Source: JAAYXS01 sp964550375 (GTDB lineage Bacteria > Planctomycetota > Phycisphaerae > UBA1845 > Fen-1342). Taken from it: a stretch of 64,000 nt of DNA. The number at the start of each line of letters is the position of its first letter. Positions within the stretch are counted from its first letter, which is position 1. The position numbers were made by a program, and so were the translations under genes. Location of the stretch: positions 62,001 to 126,000 of the forward strand of contig CAZJYX010000005.1 in assembly GCA_964550375.1 (NCBI GenBank). The letters are read 5' to 3'. Positions 1-8,481 of this stretch are shown here, in pieces. The notes under the pieces were generated by a model, which saw nothing but the letters and a program-made list of their open reading frames with translations, was not told the origin of the DNA and did no database searches.

Positions 1-2
1 AC

Positions 3-905
3 GGCCCGAAGTTCCCCACGCCGATGTTCGCCTTGGCCCTGGAACCCAAGTCGCGCGGCGACGTGGAGAAGATCAGCGGGGCCTTGCAGCGCTTCGCCGA
101 GGAAGACCCCTGCTTCGATTACCACCGCGACAGCGAGACCAACGAACTGGTCATGCAGGGGCTGGGCGACCAGCACCTCAACGTGGTGCGCAGCAAGATG
201 AAGCGCTACTTCAAGCTTGAGGTGGACACCAAGGCGCCCAAGATCCCGTACCGCGAAACCATCTCCGGCTCGGTCAAGTACGTCGAATACACACACAAGA
301 AGCAGACCGGCGGGGCCGGCCAGTTCGCCCGTGTCTTCATCGACATGGAACCCAACGAGCGCGGCGCCGGCTACGAATTCCTTGACAAGATCTTCGGTGG
401 CTCGATCGACCAGGCCTTCCGCCCCAGCGTGGACAAGGGCGTTCGCGACCAGATGAAACGCGGCGTCATCGCCGGCTGCCCGGTGGTGGATGTGCGCGTG
501 TCGCTGGTGGACGGCAAGACGCACCCGGTGGACAGCAAAGACATCGCCTTCCAGATTGCCGGCCGCAGCGTCTTCAAGAAGGCCTTCATGCAGTGCAAGC
601 CGATCCTGCTCGAGCCGCTGGTCACGATTGAAATCACGATCCCCGCGGAGTTCGTGGGCGACATCACGCGAGACCTGGCCGGCAAGCGCGGCCAGATTAC
701 CGGCCAGGACGTCCTGCCGGGCAACCAGATTTGCATCACCGGCATCGTCCCCCTGGCCGAGGTGGCCACCTATAGCTCCCAGCTCAAGAGTGCCACCGGT
801 GGGCAGGGCAGCTACGTCATGGAATTCAGCCACTATGACGTCGTGCCGCCTAACGTCCAGCAGCAGATCCAGGCCAGCTACAAGGCAGCGGAGGAAGAGG
901 ACTAA
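3..905 (+). CDS. fusA: Elongation factor G, C-terminal part (5' end outside window)
   Basis: This is the GTPase that drives ribosomal translocation; only about 300 of the usual ~690 residues are present. The reading frame is already open at the left edge (GPKFPTPMFA), so the first ATG at 24 is internal and the true start lies outside the window. The visible part covers domains III to V: the QGLGDQHL segment of domain III, the domain IV region starting near PYRETI with TGGAGQFARV and the RPSVDKGV segment, and the domain V sequence RDLAGKRGQITGQ. It ends with an acidic tail (AEEED). Assignment to EF-G is firm. Planctomycetes often encode several EF-G paralogues, so which paralogue this is cannot be decided from the fragment. 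Confidence 0.95.
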   Translation, partial: GPKFPTPMFALALEPKSRGDVEKISGALQRFAEEDPCFDYHRDSETNELVMQGLGDQHLNVVRSKMKRYFKLEVDTKAPKIPYRETISGSVKYVEYTHKKQTGGAGQFARVFIDMEPNERGAGYEFLDKIFGGSIDQAFRPSVDKGVRDQMKRGVIAGCPVVDVRVSLVDGKTHPVDSKDIAFQIAGRSVFKKAFMQCKPILLEPLVTIEITIPAEFVGDITRDLAGKRGQITGQDVLPGNQICITGIVPLAEVATYSSQLKSATGGQGSYVMEFSHYDVVPPNVQQQIQASYKAAEEED

Positions 906-953
906 GCCCGGCTCGGCCGGCCAAGACGCGTCTGACGCCGCGCAACGCCCGGC

Positions 954-1493
954 CTATTGCTGCCCGTAGCGGTTGACGCTGAAGATCTCCGTCGCCGGCT
1001 TGCGCAACTGCTCTTCCAGCGGGTGATTCAGGCCGGGCGAGCTCGGGTACCCCACCGGCGTCATGGCCACAATCTCGAACCCGGCCGGCACTCCCAGCAG
1101 CGACCTGACCGCGCCTTCGTCGAACGAGCCGATCCAGCACGTGCCCAGGCCCTCAGCCACGGCGGCCAGCGTAAGATGATCCAGCGCGATCGCCACGTCC
1201 ACCTCGACGCTGGAACGCCGCCCGGCCATGCCGGGGTAGGCTTCATCCGGGTTGGCGCAGCCGACCACGATCAGCGGCGCGTCCGCGATCCACTGCTGCC
1301 CGTTGGCCAGTTCACCGAGTTCCCGCCGCACCGCCGGATCCATCACGAACACAAAATGCCAGGGCTGGTAGTTGCAGGCCGAAGGGGCCGACCGCAGGAC
1401 TTGCCTCAAGCGCTCGAGCAGCTGCGCCGGAATGGTCCGTTCCGTGTATGAGCGCACGCTGCGCCGGTTGCGAATCGCCGTCAGAACATCCAT
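954..1493 (-). CDS. Nitroreductase family protein
   Basis: FMN-dependent NAD(P)H oxidoreductase of the nitroreductase family, probably soluble; the substrate cannot be predicted. The protein begins MDVLTAIRNRRSVRSY, the usual start of the family, with the FMN-phosphate-contacting RRSVR. SAPSACNYQPWHFV and the AEGLGTCWIGSF segment are family hallmarks. At 179 residues it has the usual length. An upstream in-frame start at 1526 exists, but the ATG at 1493 is preceded by GGAGG at a 7-base spacing and matches the family start, so it was chosen. It is convergent with the EF-G gene and lies just downstream, on the same strand, of the M14 carboxypeptidase gene. Confidence 0.9.
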   Translation of the reverse strand: MDVLTAIRNRRSVRSYTERTIPAQLLERLRQVLRSAPSACNYQPWHFVFVMDPAVRRELGELANGQQWIADAPLIVVGCANPDEAYPGMAGRRSSVEVDVAIALDHLTLAAVAEGLGTCWIGSFDEGAVRSLLGVPAGFEIVAMTPVGYPSSPGLNHPLEEQLRKPATEIFSVNRYGQQ

Positions 1494-1525
1494 GTTCAGC
1501 CTCCAATTACCTGTGTCGCCGGACA

Positions 1526-3787
1526 CTACCTGCCTGTCACCAGCTGAACGAACGGGTCGATGTCAAACGAGTTGACCAGGCCGTCGCCGTTGATATCAGC
1601 CAGCATGGGATCGCAGCCGGGCTGGGCCGCGAAGTAGCCGGCGAAGGGCGGTTCGTCCAGGCCGGTGGTCAGGGCCAGGACGAAGGGGTCGATGTCGAAC
1701 GAGTTGACCAGGCCGTCGCAATTGAGGTCGCCGGGGGAAAACAGCTCGCACTCGTCCGGGATGCCGTTGCCGTCAACGTCCAGCGACGTGCCGGCGGCGA
1801 TGTCGCATTCGTCCGGCACGCCGTTGCCGTTACAGTCCGCGCTGGTCCCGTCGGCGATGTCGCATTCGTCCGGCACGCCGTTGCCGTTGCAGTCGGCGTT
1901 GTAGTCCCCGGGCGGACCGGAGAACGAGATCTGGAACGTGCCCGTGTCGCCGCCGCCACCGGACACCCGGATCCAGTAGTCATTGCCATTCAGGACGACG
2001 ACGTCCAGCCGCGACTGCTCGAAGCAGTAGTCGTCGTTGCAGGCGATCTCGTTGGCCACGGTGCCGGGGCAGCCGCTGTGTACCGAGAGGACGGTGTCAT
2101 ACGCCGAACCGCACAATGAAACCGTCAGGAATCCGCCGCCGTGGGGCCGATAACGGAACCAGACGTCCGGGGCGCCGGCCGAGTCGCCGCAACTGGCCGA
2201 ACCGTCATTGTCGGCCTCATGCAAATCGCCGAAGTACGTTGCGGGCGGGAAGACGAACTGGGCGTCCGCGCAGAGGTCCTGGGCCGCAATATCCGTCGGC
2301 GGCGCCAGGTCGCACTCGTCCGGAATGCCATTCCCGTTGCAGTCCGGGCTCGTGCCATCGGCGATGTCGCACTCGTCGGGAATCCCGTTGCCATTACAGT
2401 CGGTACTGTAGCCGGTGTATATGTCGCACAGGTCGGACTGACCATTACCGTTACAGTCCGACAGGCCGCCCGGTTCACACTCGTCCGGCACGTTATTCTC
2501 GTTGCAGTCCGCCGAAGTGCCGGCCGCGATGTCCTGGGGATCCCACACGCCGTTTTCGTTGCAGTCGGCGTAGAGGTAGTCCGCCAGAAACAGCAGCGCG
2601 GGGAAGACTTCCTCGCAGTTTGGCCGGATCTGCCAGGGGGGCAGCAGGAAGCCATGCGTGCCGGTGTCGCGCAACTCGTATGTGAACGCGAAGATGCCGT
2701 TGGCCCCGTAAACCCAATCGACCGAACCGCCGCTGACCTGGTAGATCGTGCTGAAGACCGGGCCGTACTCATAGGTGTAGCCGTGCACGTCATACACCAA
2801 GTCGGTCATTGTCTCAGCCAGGTGAGCATAGTGCGGCAGATCGCGCGGGTCCGGCAACCGGTCCGCGTAGCCGAATGGGTACATGACAAGTTGCCCGTAG
2901 CTGTGCAGGTCACAATACGCCACGATGTTCGGATGGCTCTGGATCCAGTCGCGCAGGGCCTGCGTCTCCGGCTCGGAGAACGCATGCGCCCCCCGGTAAG
3001 TGTCAGCGCTCGGTATGCCGCTGGCCCCCGGCCCGCCCCAGGCGTAGCCCCAGTTGCGGTTCAGATCGACGCCGCGTGAGCCGTCCCAGTTCAGCCGGCG
3101 GTTCTTCCGCCACATGCGCTGTGTGGTCCAGCTATACACGTACCCATCCGGATTGACGATGGGCACTAACTGCCACTCATAGCGGTCCACCAAGTCGCGG
3201 ATGGCGTCATCCGTGTCGTATTCGCGAACAAGCTGATCGGCCACATACAGAATCACGGATACGGTGATCCACTCGCGGGCATGCTGGCAGCCGTTGTAGA
3301 ACACCGTGGGCACCAGCCCTTCACTGCTCCCGCGAATTCGAATGCCCACGATATCCCGGTTCTGCAGCGACTGGCCTACTACAAAGGTCTCAGCCAGGTC
3401 CGGGCGCAGCGCCACCAGCGTGTCCAGGTACTCAACCACCTCGCTGTATGACAGGTACTGGTCGAATGCGTCGCGGCTGACACCGCGCTGCGTGAACTGC
3501 TGGTCAACCAGCGCCTGCACGTCCGGTATAATGACCTCGTGCGGCAGGCCGCTGGCGCGCAATTGCTCGAACTGGGCCGCGCTGACCCGCACATCCACCG
3601 GCCCCGGCCGCAGCGTCTCCGACCAGACATCGTCGGTCATGCTCAGCAGCAAGTCCAAGTCTGCCCGGGTCGTGACCGTCACACGCACGACGCGATCCCC
3701 GTCGTAACGCTCCATCTCCGCCCGCGCCGCGGCGACCAGCCCAATCGCCACGGCAACCACAGCAATCCTCAGCGCATTCAGCATCAT
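1526..3787 (-). CDS. Secreted zinc carboxypeptidase (M14) with calcium-binding repeats and dockerin-like C-terminus
   Basis: Extracellular metallocarboxypeptidase of 753 residues. The ATG at 3787 follows GAGGAG and opens a signal peptide (MMLNALRIAVVAVAIGLVAA); a longer in-frame reading to 3985 has no such support. The M14 domain has the zinc ligands H169 and E172 (in HAREW) and H295 (DLHSYGQ), substrate-binding N243-R244 (DLNRNWGY), Tyr349 and the catalytic Glu371 (TYELRDTG), so it looks active. Two arrays of DCNGNGIPDECD-like calcium-binding repeats follow, flanking an unassigned domain (around VWFRYRPHGGGFLTVSLCG). The chain ends in a 68-residue dockerin-like pair of DxNxDG loops shared with two other proteases in this window. 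A role in extracellular peptide degradation is inferred. Confidence 0.93.
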   Translation of the reverse strand: MMLNALRIAVVAVAIGLVAAARAEMERYDGDRVVRVTVTTRADLDLLLSMTDDVWSETLRPGPVDVRVSAAQFEQLRASGLPHEVIIPDVQALVDQQFTQRGVSRDAFDQYLSYSEVVEYLDTLVALRPDLAETFVVGQSLQNRDIVGIRIRGSSEGLVPTVFYNGCQHAREWITVSVILYVADQLVREYDTDDAIRDLVDRYEWQLVPIVNPDGYVYSWTTQRMWRKNRRLNWDGSRGVDLNRNWGYAWGGPGASGIPSADTYRGAHAFSEPETQALRDWIQSHPNIVAYCDLHSYGQLVMYPFGYADRLPDPRDLPHYAHLAETMTDLVYDVHGYTYEYGPVFSTIYQVSGGSVDWVYGANGIFAFTYELRDTGTHGFLLPPWQIRPNCEEVFPALLFLADYLYADCNENGVWDPQDIAAGTSADCNENNVPDECEPGGLSDCNGNGQSDLCDIYTGYSTDCNGNGIPDECDIADGTSPDCNGNGIPDECDLAPPTDIAAQDLCADAQFVFPPATYFGDLHEADNDGSASCGDSAGAPDVWFRYRPHGGGFLTVSLCGSAYDTVLSVHSGCPGTVANEIACNDDYCFEQSRLDVVVLNGNDYWIRVSGGGGDTGTFQISFSGPPGDYNADCNGNGVPDECDIADGTSADCNGNGVPDECDIAAGTSLDVDGNGIPDECELFSPGDLNCDGLVNSFDIDPFVLALTTGLDEPPFAGYFAAQPGCDPMLADINGDGLVNSFDIDPFVQLVTGR
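1744..1904 (-). repeat. Coding repeat array, DCNGNG(I/V)PDECD, second block of the M14 protein
   Basis: Three tandem units of about 17 codons within the carboxypeptidase gene, DCNGNGVPDECDIADGTS and relatives, similar to thrombospondin type-3 calcium-binding repeats. DNA identity between units is high, for example the repeated tcgcattcgtccggcacg. These units separate the unassigned domain from the terminal dockerin-like module. Confidence 0.85.
2306..2572 (-). repeat. Coding repeat array, DCNxNGxPDxCD, first block of the M14 protein
   Basis: Five units encoding DCNENG/DCNGNG followed by PDECD-type sequence, directly after the peptidase domain. They are rich in Asp, Asn and Cys, so calcium binding and disulfide bonding are expected. 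The units are less uniform than the second block (VWDPQDI, QSDLCDI, IPDECDI variants). Confidence 0.85.
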
Positions 3788-4063
3788 TCGCTCCTCGTAC
3801 ACACCGGCCAGCCGCCAGAACGATTCGCAGCATTCGATTCTACCGCGCCTGCGGCCCACATCCCAAGCCGATCGCTCGGTGCTCGCGCTCGGTTGCCGGT
3901 AATATGCCCCTGCAAGTCGGCGGACTCCGTTGTGGGCCCCGCCGCGGTACCGCGCCACTGCGCGTGTGCCGGGTCGGGCCGCCATGGCGCGCGGCCAGCC
4001 TGCTCGTAAGCCCGTTGCAGGTGCAAAGGTTAGCTCGAAACCGGTCCGGCTCAGGAGAGCAAA
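3788..4063. other. Divergent intergenic region between carboxypeptidase and TauE/SafE genes
   Basis: About 275 bases between two divergently transcribed genes, so promoters in both directions are expected here. I see no convincing sigma-70 box pair, no hairpin with a T-run and no plausible small gene. Confidence 0.5.
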
Positions 4064-4798
4064 TTGGACGACATCACGGCGAGCGCGATGGCTGCCGTCG
4101 GACTAACCGCCCTCCTGGCGTCGGCCGTGGCGGCGGTGGCCGGCTTCGGCGGCGCGGTGATTCTTCTGCCGGTTCTGATTTGGGCGTTTGGCGTGCGGGA
4201 CGCCATTCCAATCCTGACCCTGGCACAGCTCGTTGGCAACGGCTCGCGCGTTTGGCTCAATCGCGCGGATATCGACCGACGAGTGGTCGGCTGGTACAGC
4301 GTCGGCGCCGTGCCGCTGGCCTTGCTTGGCGGACTGCTCTTCTCCGCCGCCCCTCTGGGCTGGCTGACGCGGGGCATCGGGGTGTTCCTGATCGGCGTCG
4401 TCGCATACCGGCGGCTCGGCCGCGGCCGCTATCCGCTGCTTCCCGCGCGCGGCTTCGCAGCCGTGGGCGGCGGCGCGTCGCTGCTCTCGGCACTGGTAGG
4501 CAGCACCGGACCGGTGACCGCGCCGTTCTTCCTGGCGTATGGCCTGAGCAAGGCCGCCTACATCGGTACCGAGGCCGCCGCCACCGTCGTCACGCACATC
4601 TTCAAGCTCGTCGCTTACGGCTCCACCAACCTGCTTTCGCCGCGCGTACTGGTCGCCGGGCTGCTGGCGGCGCCGTGCATGTTCATCGGCTCGTGGCTCG
4701 GCAAGCGCATCGTCGATCGGCTGAGCGAACGGGCATTTGTGGTCGTGATTGAGATTGTGATGATCGGCGCCGGAACGATGCTGCTGGTAAGGGGCTGA
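4064..4798 (+). CDS. TauE/SafE (TSUP) family membrane permease
   Basis: Inner-membrane protein of 244 residues with about eight hydrophobic segments, from the family that exports or takes up sulfite, sulfonates and other organosulfur anions; the substrate is not predictable here. Supporting features are the glycine-rich first repeat (AAVAGFGGAVILLPVLIWAFG), the mid-protein SALVGSTGPVTAPFFL and the Gly-containing helices typical of the two-repeat TSUP fold. The start is a TTG at 4064 preceded by AGGAG at about 7 bases; no ATG fits as well. The stop lies inside a GGGGC/GCCCC inverted repeat (about 4790-4812) that may help terminate transcription. Confidence 0.88.
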   Translation: MDDITASAMAAVGLTALLASAVAAVAGFGGAVILLPVLIWAFGVRDAIPILTLAQLVGNGSRVWLNRADIDRRVVGWYSVGAVPLALLGGLLFSAAPLGWLTRGIGVFLIGVVAYRRLGRGRYPLLPARGFAAVGGGASLLSALVGSTGPVTAPFFLAYGLSKAAYIGTEAAATVVTHIFKLVAYGSTNLLSPRVLVAGLLAAPCMFIGSWLGKRIVDRLSERAFVVVIEIVMIGAGTMLLVRG

Positions 4799-4824
4799 GG
4801 CAGCCGCCCCTACAAAGCGGCGTG

Positions 4825-5493
4825 CTAATAGACGCGCTCGGCGCTCGGCGTGACGTCGGCCAGCTTGGCCAGCAGGTAGGCCTCCAACAGCCCATCCCGC
4901 CCCAGCGGCACCCAGGTGACGCCCCGGCCATCGGCGCGACGCGCACCCCCCGCGGTCGGAACATCCTCGCTGTAGATCGCCAGCGCGCCCGAGGCCGTGG
5001 TGATCTGCCGCTCCGGCGCGCTGTAACGCCACTTCTCTACCTGCACCGCAACGCGATAAGTGTCTTGATCATCCCCCTCGGCCGCGGGTGTGATCGTGAT
5101 GCTTGCCGTCCGGGCCATCGTGTGCAGGCTCGACTCCAGCACCTGGTACGAGCCCTGCGAGTCGATCCGCCAGGGCTCAAACCACTGCCCGCTAGTGGCC
5201 CGCGCCGTGACGATGGTCCCGCGCTCGCGGTCAACCGCGGCGGCTGGCAGGTCATACCGGCGCAACAAGGACAGCGTCGCGTCCATGAACGCGCTGTGGT
5301 CCGGTATCCGCATCAACATATCGGTCGGACCACCGGCCGCCGGCGGCGCCTGACAGCCCGGCAGCAGTAGCCCACTGAGTCCCGACAGCACTAGAACGAG
5401 CGCCACGGACCTGCGTACGGTCCCTAAATCTCGGCGCACCACCAAGTGGCCGGCGTGCCGCGGCAGAAAAAACCGTGTGGTTATGCGGTCCAT
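4825..5493 (-). CDS. Putative lipoprotein of unknown function
   Basis: 222 residues that I do not recognise as a named family. After a basic N-terminus and a hydrophobic stretch (SVALVLVLSGLSGLLL) there is a lipobox, LLPGC, near residue 47, which predicts lipid attachment and an envelope location. The mature part alternates strand-like segments (TIVTARATSGQWFEPW, ASITITPAAEG, YRVAVQVEKWRYS), suggesting a compact alpha/beta domain. The n-region is unusually long, so the true start may lie downstream of 5493. It is on the same strand as, and downstream of, the BatA-like gene, separated by about 220 bases. Confidence 0.7.
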   Translation of the reverse strand: MDRITTRFFLPRHAGHLVVRRDLGTVRRSVALVLVLSGLSGLLLPGCQAPPAAGGPTDMLMRIPDHSAFMDATLSLLRRYDLPAAAVDRERGTIVTARATSGQWFEPWRIDSQGSYQVLESSLHTMARTASITITPAAEGDDQDTYRVAVQVEKWRYSAPERQITTASGALAIYSEDVPTAGGARRADGRGVTWVPLGRDGLLEAYLLAKLADVTPSAERVY

Positions 5494-5710
5494 GCCGCGA
5501 TGATAGAAGCCCCACCGGGGATTGCAAGCTGGTTGCTATCGGACTAGGCCGGGCCGGTCGGCCCAACTGCTGATCGTCGTCAAAAAGGCGCGGACACTTG
5601 AGGAAAAGCTTGCAACAATTGAGGTGGAAGCTGTCGTGTCCCCCTTCAAGGTCCCGTGCACGGGTCACGCCGTCGCGGGACCTGGTTTTTGCGCCGCGGC
5701 CGCGCCAGTC
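5494..5710. other. Intergenic region, no gene seen
   Basis: Between the stop of the BatA-like gene and the start of the lipoprotein gene. I see no RNA gene or clear terminator. Confidence 0.4.
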
Positions 5711-7885
5711 TCATTCGGGGGAACCAGCCGGCCGCCCGGCCGACCTGCCCCGCCGCCGGGCCAGCCACAGCTCCAGAACGCATACCAGCACCAGGACCGC
5801 GCTCAGCGGCACGCGCGGGTCGCTGCCAGCCGACAGACGCCGCCACAGCGACGTCGGCCGCTCGCCCTGCCAGTCCTCCGACGCCTGCACCTCCACGCGC
5901 GCGACGCCCAGCGCCCGCCGCAGTTCTGCTGCCCCGGCCCGCGCCAGACGCGACTCCGCCGGCGACGGATTCGCGACGTAGACCGCCGACCGCTCTTCGC
6001 TGTCAGAGATCAGCAGCGTGTAGGCGCCCACTTCGTCGGTCGGCCAGGGATTGACAGGCTCAGCGTCGGCGAGCCGCGTCCACGCCGGCGGTGCGTCGGT
6101 TTCACCCGGCGCAATCACGCGCACCCACCCGCTCGCCGGGAACTCCGCGAAGCGCTGCCGCGTCGTCTCTCCCAGCGTGAAGGCGGCCGTGCGCGTCGGC
6201 GGGCCGCGCCCTTCATCAACCAGCCGATGCAGCCAGATCAGCAGCCCCGCCGCACGAATGCCCAGATCGCTCCACGCCGGATCGGGAGCCGTGGTCAGCA
6301 GTAGTGCGCGCCCGCGTCCGCTGCGCTGGGCGAGCAGGGCCGGCTCGCCATCGGTGTAACGAGCCTCGACCTGCACCCCTTCCGCCAGGTCAGGCAGCAG
6401 CAGCCGTCGCCGAACTGCGCAGCGCGTCAGCTCGGCCAGGTCGGCATCGTCGTTAAACGGCGACGTCGGCTCCCATTGCAGCACGCTCACGGCCGGCAAC
6501 TCATCGAGCACCGGTGGTTGACGCGCGAACCGCTGGCGCAACTCCGGCCAATCGTGTGCGCCCCGGGTGGACCGCGGCACCAGCACCAGCGTGGCCCCGG
6601 CTTCCACGTGTTCCCATAGCGCGGCCAGCAGGCGAGCCTCCAGATCGACGTTCGACATGACGACGATCAGCAGTGGCGGCGGGGCGTGCCCGTCCGCCGC
6701 CGCAGGATTCGGAACGGCGCTGCCCGCCACGAGTTCAAGTCGGACGCGTTGCTGCTCGGCCGTCAGCGTGGCCGGTGCCAGGAGATTGTGCAGAATCAGC
6801 GTCGACAGATCGTCTGTCACTTCGGCGGTCGGCGCCAGCAGCCAGACGACAGAAGGTTCGGCCGTTTGGAAGACCACGTGGCGCCGGCGGTCAAAGTCCA
6901 GCCGGTCATCAGGCTCGATCTCGACGGTGACGGTGTGCACGCCTGGCGGCAGCGGCGGTATGTGCAGCGCGACTTCGCGCGTCGTGCCGGCCGGAATATC
7001 CAGCGGGCCGTCACGTACCAGTGTGCGCTCGCCCTGCCTGACGACCAGCCAGCACCGGCCGTCCAACCCCTCGGCCGCCACCGTGGCACGAATCGGCACC
7101 GGGCTGGTGGCCACGTGCAGGCGTGCCGGCCCCGTAGCCGCCAACAGGCCCAGATTGCTGCGTACGGAAGCCGGCGGCGTCACGATGCGCACGGCCAGAT
7201 CCTCAATCCCGGCCAAGGCGGCCGGCGCCATGTTCTCCCAGGCGTGCGCGGCGCCGTCGGTGAACACGACGATGCGCTTGTTGGGCTGCCCGGCCGAGCG
7301 CAGCAGATCACCCGCCTGCTGAAGTGCCAGGTCAAGGGGCCGCGTGTGTGGCGGCGTCACGGCCGCCGCACGCAAGCCGGCAGCCGCTGTGTCGGCGTCC
7401 GCCGTGAACTCTCCCACCGTCGCGCCGTGGCGCAACCCCACCACTGCCACGACCGACCCCGCCGGCCAGCCCGGCAGTTGGGCCACGAAATCCAGCGCTT
7501 GCGCGCGACACAACTCGAAGTCCGTCAGCGTATCGTCGCGCCGATATGCCATGCTGGCGGAGTCGTCCAGGATAACGGCGCACGCCGTCGGCCGGCCGGG
7601 TTCGAAGAACTGTCGATCACCGGCAGGGCGGCAGGTCGGCGCCGCCAGCAGCAGCGCCACGAGCCCCAACAGCCCGGCGCGCACGGCCATGAGCGCCAAA
7701 TCGCGCAGCCGATTCGCCCGCTGTCCCGTCAGCAGCACGCGCTGCAGCAGGGCCAGCGCTGGAAAGCGCGTTGGTCGCGGTCGCGGACGCAACAGGAGGT
7801 GTATCAGCACGGGCAGGACGACCACCGCCAGTCCCAGCAGCAAGGCCGGCTGCGAAAACGTGATCTGTGCTGGTCCGCTCACCAT
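5711..7885 (-). CDS. BatA-like membrane protein with von Willebrand factor A domain
   Basis: 724-residue inner-membrane protein. The N-terminus (FSQPALLLGLAVVVLPVLIH) is the BatA-type leader: a membrane helix followed by a second one at about residues 62-82 (DLALMAVRAGLLGLVALLL). A VWA domain follows with the metal-site motif DDSAS at 107-111 (CAVILDDSASMAY). The long extracytoplasmic part (residues ~270-680) has Ig-like and class-I glutamine-amidotransferase-like character, and there is a C-terminal helix (VPLSAVLVLVCVLELWLA). Proteins of this build are common in planctomycetes, usually beside a MoxR ATPase and DUF58 gene, but neither is nearby. The ATG at 7885 has GGAG 6 bases upstream. The function is probably envelope or complex assembly. 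Confidence 0.85.
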   Translation of the reverse strand: MVSGPAQITFSQPALLLGLAVVVLPVLIHLLLRPRPRPTRFPALALLQRVLLTGQRANRLRDLALMAVRAGLLGLVALLLAAPTCRPAGDRQFFEPGRPTACAVILDDSASMAYRRDDTLTDFELCRAQALDFVAQLPGWPAGSVVAVVGLRHGATVGEFTADADTAAAGLRAAAVTPPHTRPLDLALQQAGDLLRSAGQPNKRIVVFTDGAAHAWENMAPAALAGIEDLAVRIVTPPASVRSNLGLLAATGPARLHVATSPVPIRATVAAEGLDGRCWLVVRQGERTLVRDGPLDIPAGTTREVALHIPPLPPGVHTVTVEIEPDDRLDFDRRRHVVFQTAEPSVVWLLAPTAEVTDDLSTLILHNLLAPATLTAEQQRVRLELVAGSAVPNPAAADGHAPPPLLIVVMSNVDLEARLLAALWEHVEAGATLVLVPRSTRGAHDWPELRQRFARQPPVLDELPAVSVLQWEPTSPFNDDADLAELTRCAVRRRLLLPDLAEGVQVEARYTDGEPALLAQRSGRGRALLLTTAPDPAWSDLGIRAAGLLIWLHRLVDEGRGPPTRTAAFTLGETTRQRFAEFPASGWVRVIAPGETDAPPAWTRLADAEPVNPWPTDEVGAYTLLISDSEERSAVYVANPSPAESRLARAGAAELRRALGVARVEVQASEDWQGERPTSLWRRLSAGSDPRVPLSAVLVLVCVLELWLARRRGRSAGRPAGSPE

Positions 7886-8007
7886 CCGAACTCCGCGGAC
7901 TGCGGAAATCCCATTTTGTTCTGTACAGCCGCAGTACCTAAGGCTAACCTACGGACACTTCTGTGTGCCAGTCTGATTCCGCCGCGCAACAGGTACCTGG
8001 GGAACAC

Positions 8008-8472
8008 ATGAACGTGGAGCCTCTGGAGACGGCCGAGGGGGCTGGTTTCGAGGGCTGCCGGCAGCTCAACGTTTTCCTTGAGAACCGCGTCGGCCAACTG
8101 CTGCGCATCACGCGGCTGTTCGAACGCCAGCCGATCCGCATCCTCGGTCTCTCCGTCGAAGGCAAGGTGGACTGCGCCCTGCTTCGCATGCTCGTCAATG
8201 ATCCCGACGCCGCCGTCGAGCTGTGCGGCCGCGCCAACCTGGCAGTCTCTCAGAGCGAAATCCTCGTGGTTGAGCTGCCGCCCGGCAAACGCGGCATCAT
8301 GACGATCTGTGCGGCGTTGATCTCCAGCGAGGTCAACATCAACTACGCCTACACCGTCTGGGCCACCGAGCGTAACAAGCCATGCCTGGCTATCCAGGTC
8401 GATAGCCTGATCTCCGCCGTCCGCGTGTTGCACGACCGGCAGTTCTGCCTGGTCGCCCAACACGAGCTATGA
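8008..8472 (+). CDS. Tandem ACT-domain protein
   Basis: 154-residue soluble protein built of two ACT-like small-molecule-binding modules: residues ~12-75 (LNVFLENRVGQLLRITRLF) and ~85-150 (PPGKRGIMTICAALISSEVNINYAY). The NRVGQLLR and GIMTICAALISSEVNI segments are the helix-1 regions that usually bind an amino acid. No catalytic domain is attached, so it is probably a stand-alone amino-acid sensor. The ATG at 8008 with GGGGA 5 bases upstream is preferred over the in-frame upstream start at 7963. It is divergent from the BatA-like gene and 9 bases upstream of the hydrolase gene, with which it probably forms an operon. Confidence 0.85.
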   Translation: MNVEPLETAEGAGFEGCRQLNVFLENRVGQLLRITRLFERQPIRILGLSVEGKVDCALLRMLVNDPDAAVELCGRANLAVSQSEILVVELPPGKRGIMTICAALISSEVNINYAYTVWATERNKPCLAIQVDSLISAVRVLHDRQFCLVAQHEL

Positions 8473-8481
8473 TGCCGGCAT

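Noticed and set aside
1744..2572. CRISPR-like repetition in the DNA
   Set aside because: The repeats are in frame, of codon length, encode DCNGNG calcium loops and have no unique spacers; no cas genes are present.
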